This document shows positions 5,755 through 8,637 of a stretch of 8,637 nucleotides of DNA, one piece after another (position 1 is the first letter of the stretch; every line of letters starts with the position of its first letter). A model generated the notes under the pieces. The model did no database searches. It was not told the origin of the DNA and saw only the letters and a list, made by a program, of their open reading frames with translations. Location: assembly GCA_002774085.1 (NCBI GenBank), contig PEZH01000005.1, positions 1 through 8,637 on the forward strand. The letters are read 5' to 3'. The DNA comes from Candidatus Shapirobacteria bacterium CG09_land_8_20_14_0_10_38_17. Lineage in GTDB: Bacteria; Patescibacteriota; Microgenomatia; 0-14-0-10-38-17. Both the position numbers and the translations under genes were made by a program.

Positions 5755-5906
5755 GGGCCTGTAGCTCAGTTGGTAGAGCAACCGCCTCTTTAGCGGAATC
5801 CGGATATCAAAGCTCGCTTACGCTTGCTTCCATCCGAACCCGGTTGATGTCGACAAAGTCGACATAATAACTGGGTGGCGAAGGGTTCGAATCCTTTCCG
5901 GGCTCA
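5755..5906 (+). tRNA. trnK: tRNA-Lys(CUU)-like gene interrupted by about 79 nt
   Basis: The 5' part is canonical: acceptor GGGCCTG (5755-5761), T8 A9, D-arm GCTC-AGTTGGTA-GAGC (5764-5779), anticodon arm ACCGC-CTCTTTA-GCGG (5781-5796) with anticodon CTT. The 3' part is also canonical: T-arm AAGGG-TTCGAAT-CCTTT (5881-5897) and acceptor CGGGCTC (5899-5905), all seven pairs formed with two G-U, then A73; CCA is not encoded. Between them lies hairpin-rich sequence where only a short variable loop belongs. Removing 5797-5875 gives a 73-nt tRNA and restores the missing A27-U43 pair. Oddities: position 37 is T rather than a purine, and the T stem has one extra pair or a bulged C (5898). It may be a spliced tRNA, a tRNA with a giant variable arm, or a pseudogene. 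Confidence 0.65.
5797..5875 (+). other. Hairpin-rich insertion inside the tRNA gene
   Basis: Two structured blocks. First, CGGAT (5801-5805) pairs with ATCCG (5832-5836), enclosing AAGC (5810-5813) with GCTT (5826-5829) and an inner GC/GC-TTAC loop. Second, ACCCGGTT (5838-5845) pairs with AACTGGGT (5869-5876), enclosing the perfect hairpin ATGTCGAC-AAA-GTCGACAT (5847-5865). In addition 5832-5841 is complementary to the T-arm (5883-5892) at 9 of 10 positions, so the unspliced RNA could misfold. The boundaries are inferred from restoring the anticodon stem, to within about a base. There is no ORF. Confidence 0.55.
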
Positions 5907-5920
5907 CTAAAAAAATTGCC

Positions 5921-8557
5921 TCATTTATTTTCAATCGCCGCTTGCGCCGCAGCCAGTTTAGCTACCGGGACGCGATAAGGCGAGCAAGAGACGTAATCCA
6001 ATCCAATCTGATGACAAAAATGAATAGTTTCCGGATCGCCCCCGTGCTCCCCGCAAATTCCCACTGTCAAATCCTTATTAGCTTTCTTGCCGGCTAAAAC
6101 CGCCCTCTTCATCAATTCTCCCACCCCATCCTGATCAACTGTCTGAAAAGGATCAACTAACAAAATCCCTCTTTTAACATATTCTTTAATAAACTTACCG
6201 GCATCATCTCGAGAAAAACCAAAGGTCATCTGGGTTAAATCATTAGTTCCAAAAGAAAAGAAGTCCGCCTCCTTGGCAATTTCACCGGCAGTGATCGCCG
6301 CCCTCGGAATTTCAATCATCGTCCCCAACTCATAATCAATCTTTACCCCCGCTTTTTTAATTCTCTCCTCAATAACAGGTAATAAATCTTCTTTAATCAC
6401 CTGCAGTTCTCTAACGTGGCCGATCAGGGGAATCATAATCTCCGGATTAACCGCTATTCCTTCTTTCTTTTTCAATTCACAGGCGGCGTCAATAATGGCC
6501 CTCACCTGCACCTGATAAATTTCAGGAAAAGTAATCCCCAAACGGCAACCCCGATGACCCATCATAGGATTAAATTCAAACAAAGACTTAGTTTTTTCTT
6601 TAACCTTCTCTAAGCTTATGCCCATTTCTTGAGATAGAGCAATAAAATCTTTTTCTTCTTGGGGTAAAAATTCATGTAAAGGCGGATCAAGTAAGCGAAT
6701 TTTCACTGGAAGACCTTTCATAATCTCAAAAAGTTTATAAAAATCATCTTTTTGCATCGGATAAATTTTCTCTAAAGCTTTTTCCCTTTCTTCCCTTGTC
6801 TCGGATAAAATCATCTGCCTAACCGCAAAAATTCTATCCTCTTTAAAAAACATATGCTCGGTTCGGCACAAACCAATACCTTCCGCCCCAAATTCTCTTG
6901 CTGTTCGGGCATCTTTCGGCGTATCGGCATTAGTTCTCACTCCCAACTTTTTATACTTATCGGCCCAGCGCATTAAAATACCAAAATCCTCACTTAAAGA
7001 GGGCTCAACTGTAGGAACCTCACCTCTAAAAACTTCACCGGTAGAACCGTCTAAGGTAATCACATCTCCTCTGTTAATCTTAACGTCTCCTGCCTGAAAA
7101 AAGCCTGACTTTTCGGAAACGGCAATTTCCTCGCAACCGACGAGGCAACATTTACCCATACCCCTAGCCACCACCGCGGCATGAGAAGTCATCCCCCCTC
7201 TCGCCGTTAAAATCCCCTGGGCGGCATTCATACCGGCGACATCTTCGGGAGAAGTTTCCAATCTAACCAAAATCGTTTTTCTATTTTCTTCCGCCGCCTC
7301 AATCGCTTCTTCGGCTGAAAAAACAACCTCGCCCGAAACAGCACCGGGAGAAGCAGGTAAACCATGGGCAATTACTTTATATTTTTCTTTTTTAGCCAGA
7401 TCCAAAGTAGGATGCAAAAGCTGATGAATCTGGTTTGGCTCAACTCGCATCATCGCTGTCTTCTCATCGATCAAGCCTTCCTCTTGCATATCAACGGCAA
7501 TTTTAATTGCGGCGGCGGCTGTTCTTTTACCTGCTCTGGTTTGCAATAAATAAAGCGAACCATTCTCAATCGTAAACTCCAAATCCTGCATATCTTCAAA
7601 ATGCCGCTCTAACTTCTGGGCTACCAACATTAACTGTTCATAAACTTCTTCCTCGTCTTCCTTTAAATCATCCAAATGTAAGGGGGTGCGAATCCCGGCA
7701 ACCACATCTTCCCCTTGAGCGTTAGTTAGATATTCACCATAGGGAGCTTTATTGCCGGTGGAAGGATTGCGGGTGAAAGCAACACCGGTACCGCAATCTT
7801 CGCCCATATTGCCAAAAACCATTGCCTGAACATTAACGGCTGTCCCAAAAATTTTACTCTCACTGATATTATTAATGCGGCGGTAAGCAATCGCCCTCGG
7901 ATTAGACCAACTTTCAAAAACAGCCTTAATCGCCTTATCCAATTGTTCTTTGGCATCATCGAGAAAACTTTCGCCCTTTTCTTGCCGATACAACTTTTTA
8001 TAACCATCAACCACATCTTTTAAGTCCCGAACATCGAGTTCGGTGTCAAGCCTAATGCCCTTTTTCTGCTTTATCTCTTCCAAGATATGTTCAAATTTTT
8101 CGTGCTCAATGCCGTCAACGACATTACCAAACATTTGTATTAATCTCCTATAAGCATCCCAAGAAAATCTTTCATTGCCAGTTTTTTCAATTATCCCCTT
8201 GAGGGTTTCCAAAGTTAAACCCAAATTCAAAATCGTATCCATCATTCCCGGCATAGAAATCGCCGCGCCGGAACGAACAGACACCAAAAGAGGATTTTCT
8301 TTGCCGCCGAATTTCTTACCGGTAATTTTCTCCAGCTCTAACAGGGCACCCTGAATTTCCTTGTCTAAACCATTGGGATATTTTTTGTTTTGGAAGTAAT
8401 AACGGCAAACTTTTGTGGTTATCGTAAATCCCGGGGGAACAGGAATACCTATATTAGTCATTTCCGCCAAACCGGCGCCTTTGCCGCCTAAAATCAACTT
8501 TTGCTCTTTTGACCCCTCGGCCCTACCATTGCCAAAAAAGTAAACTTTTTTATCCAT
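5921..8557 (-). CDS. ppdK: Pyruvate, phosphate dikinase
   Basis: It interconverts pyruvate + ATP + Pi and phosphoenolpyruvate + AMP + PPi in the cytoplasm. The protein is complete at 878 residues, normal for the family. Domains in order: ATP-grasp nucleotide-binding (about 1-340; GGKGAGL 24-30, SVRSGA 93-98), swivelling phosphohistidine domain (about 390-510) with GGMTSHAAVVARGMG and catalytic His459, and PEP/pyruvate TIM barrel (about 520-878). Barrel active-site residues are all present: Arg565 (CRTEH), Arg621 (RLLDPP), Glu749, Asn772, Asp773 (GTNDLTQ) and acid/base Cys835 (GICGEHGG), each at a constant offset of 4 from the Clostridium symbiosum numbering as I recall it. Thr457 is the position modified by the PPDK regulatory protein in other organisms; no such gene is seen here. 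It is monocistronic in this window and convergent with the tRNA-like gene, with a 14-nt gap and no clear terminator between them. Confidence 0.97.
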   Translation of the reverse strand: MDKKVYFFGNGRAEGSKEQKLILGGKGAGLAEMTNIGIPVPPGFTITTKVCRYYFQNKKYPNGLDKEIQGALLELEKITGKKFGGKENPLLVSVRSGAAISMPGMMDTILNLGLTLETLKGIIEKTGNERFSWDAYRRLIQMFGNVVDGIEHEKFEHILEEIKQKKGIRLDTELDVRDLKDVVDGYKKLYRQEKGESFLDDAKEQLDKAIKAVFESWSNPRAIAYRRINNISESKIFGTAVNVQAMVFGNMGEDCGTGVAFTRNPSTGNKAPYGEYLTNAQGEDVVAGIRTPLHLDDLKEDEEEVYEQLMLVAQKLERHFEDMQDLEFTIENGSLYLLQTRAGKRTAAAAIKIAVDMQEEGLIDEKTAMMRVEPNQIHQLLHPTLDLAKKEKYKVIAHGLPASPGAVSGEVVFSAEEAIEAAEENRKTILVRLETSPEDVAGMNAAQGILTARGGMTSHAAVVARGMGKCCLVGCEEIAVSEKSGFFQAGDVKINRGDVITLDGSTGEVFRGEVPTVEPSLSEDFGILMRWADKYKKLGVRTNADTPKDARTAREFGAEGIGLCRTEHMFFKEDRIFAVRQMILSETREEREKALEKIYPMQKDDFYKLFEIMKGLPVKIRLLDPPLHEFLPQEEKDFIALSQEMGISLEKVKEKTKSLFEFNPMMGHRGCRLGITFPEIYQVQVRAIIDAACELKKKEGIAVNPEIMIPLIGHVRELQVIKEDLLPVIEERIKKAGVKIDYELGTMIEIPRAAITAGEIAKEADFFSFGTNDLTQMTFGFSRDDAGKFIKEYVKRGILLVDPFQTVDQDGVGELMKRAVLAGKKANKDLTVGICGEHGGDPETIHFCHQIGLDYVSCSPYRVPVAKLAAAQAAIENK

Positions 8558-8589
8558 CGTTTTGGTTATAACTCTAGCGAAGTGATATT

Positions 8590-8618
8590 ATCTTAACCTT
8601 AAATTAATTTTCCGTCAA
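8590..8618 (-). promoter_or_regulatory. Sigma70-type promoter of ppdK
   Basis: Minus strand has TTGACG (8613-8618), a 17-nt spacer and TAAGAT (8590-8595): 5/6 and 4/6 consensus bases. The start is expected near 8583, giving a leader of about 26 nt to the ATG at 8557. There is no Shine-Dalgarno in that leader. Confidence 0.5.
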
Positions 8619-8637
8619 GAAGACAGCGCCTCTTAAT

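Noticed and set aside
5788..5875. Group I or archaeal-type anticodon-loop intron in the tRNA
   Set aside because: The 3' half of the anticodon stem (GCGG, 5793-5796) lies before the extra sequence, and nothing at 5865-5880 can replace it (CTGGG mispairs with ACCGC). About 79 nt is also too short for a group I intron core.
5755..5906. tRNA-Sec, because of the 13 stacked acceptor plus T-stem pairs and the long extra arm
   Set aside because: The D-arm is an ordinary 4-bp stem with an 8-nt loop and the anticodon is CTT, not TCA. The arms resemble tRNA-Lys.

Overview
The window looks like a stretch of a small, AT-rich bacterial genome, most probably Patescibacteria (CPR), possibly the Parcubacteria group. 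Three things suggest this. The left-edge surface protein has a macroglobulin-like module of a type I associate with that group. The Fe-S assembly genes are of the short, archaeal-like two-gene type. None of the protein genes has a convincing Shine-Dalgarno sequence, and the mapped promoters sit very close to the start codons. The promoters themselves are ordinary sigma70 type, which argues against an archaeon. The lineage call is inference, since there is no rRNA here.

Layout from left to right. 1-1222 (minus): a secreted surface protein running off the left edge, with its own promoter at 1235-1263 and a 24-bp tandem repeat directly upstream. 1381-3708 (minus): a compact cluster, read as an MBL-fold hydrolase, then sufC, then a short sufB overlapping the end of sufC. 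3709-4385: a 677-bp gene-free region. It holds an extended -10 promoter for the hydrolase, a GC-rich hairpin, a 134-bp inverted repeat lying just downstream of a strong minus-strand promoter (candidate small RNA or leader), three pieces of a mosaic palindromic repeat family, and a perfect-consensus plus-strand promoter. I see nothing in 3793-3832. 4386-5498 (plus): an acetyltransferase of the BioF2/FemAB-like GNAT type, with a terminator-like hairpin inside the first 32 codons. 5505-5604: another copy of the repeat. 5662-5700: a terminator-like hairpin. 5755-5906 (plus): a tRNA-Lys(CUU)-like gene interrupted by about 79 nt of hairpin-forming sequence. 5921-8557 (minus): complete pyruvate, phosphate dikinase with its own promoter, convergent with the tRNA and only 14 nt from it.

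Functionally, SufC and SufB should form a minimal ATP-driven Fe-S cluster scaffold. The hydrolase is probably co-transcribed, but no link to Fe-S assembly can be shown. PPDK interconverts pyruvate and phosphoenolpyruvate and is a common energy-saving step in fermentative, minimal metabolisms. The surface protein and acetyltransferase belong to the cell envelope, the latter less certainly.

The two observations most worth following are the interrupted tRNA gene and the promoter-plus-inverted-repeat unit at 3833-4007. The palindromic repeat family that crowds the gene-free stretches, and may have reached into genes, is third.
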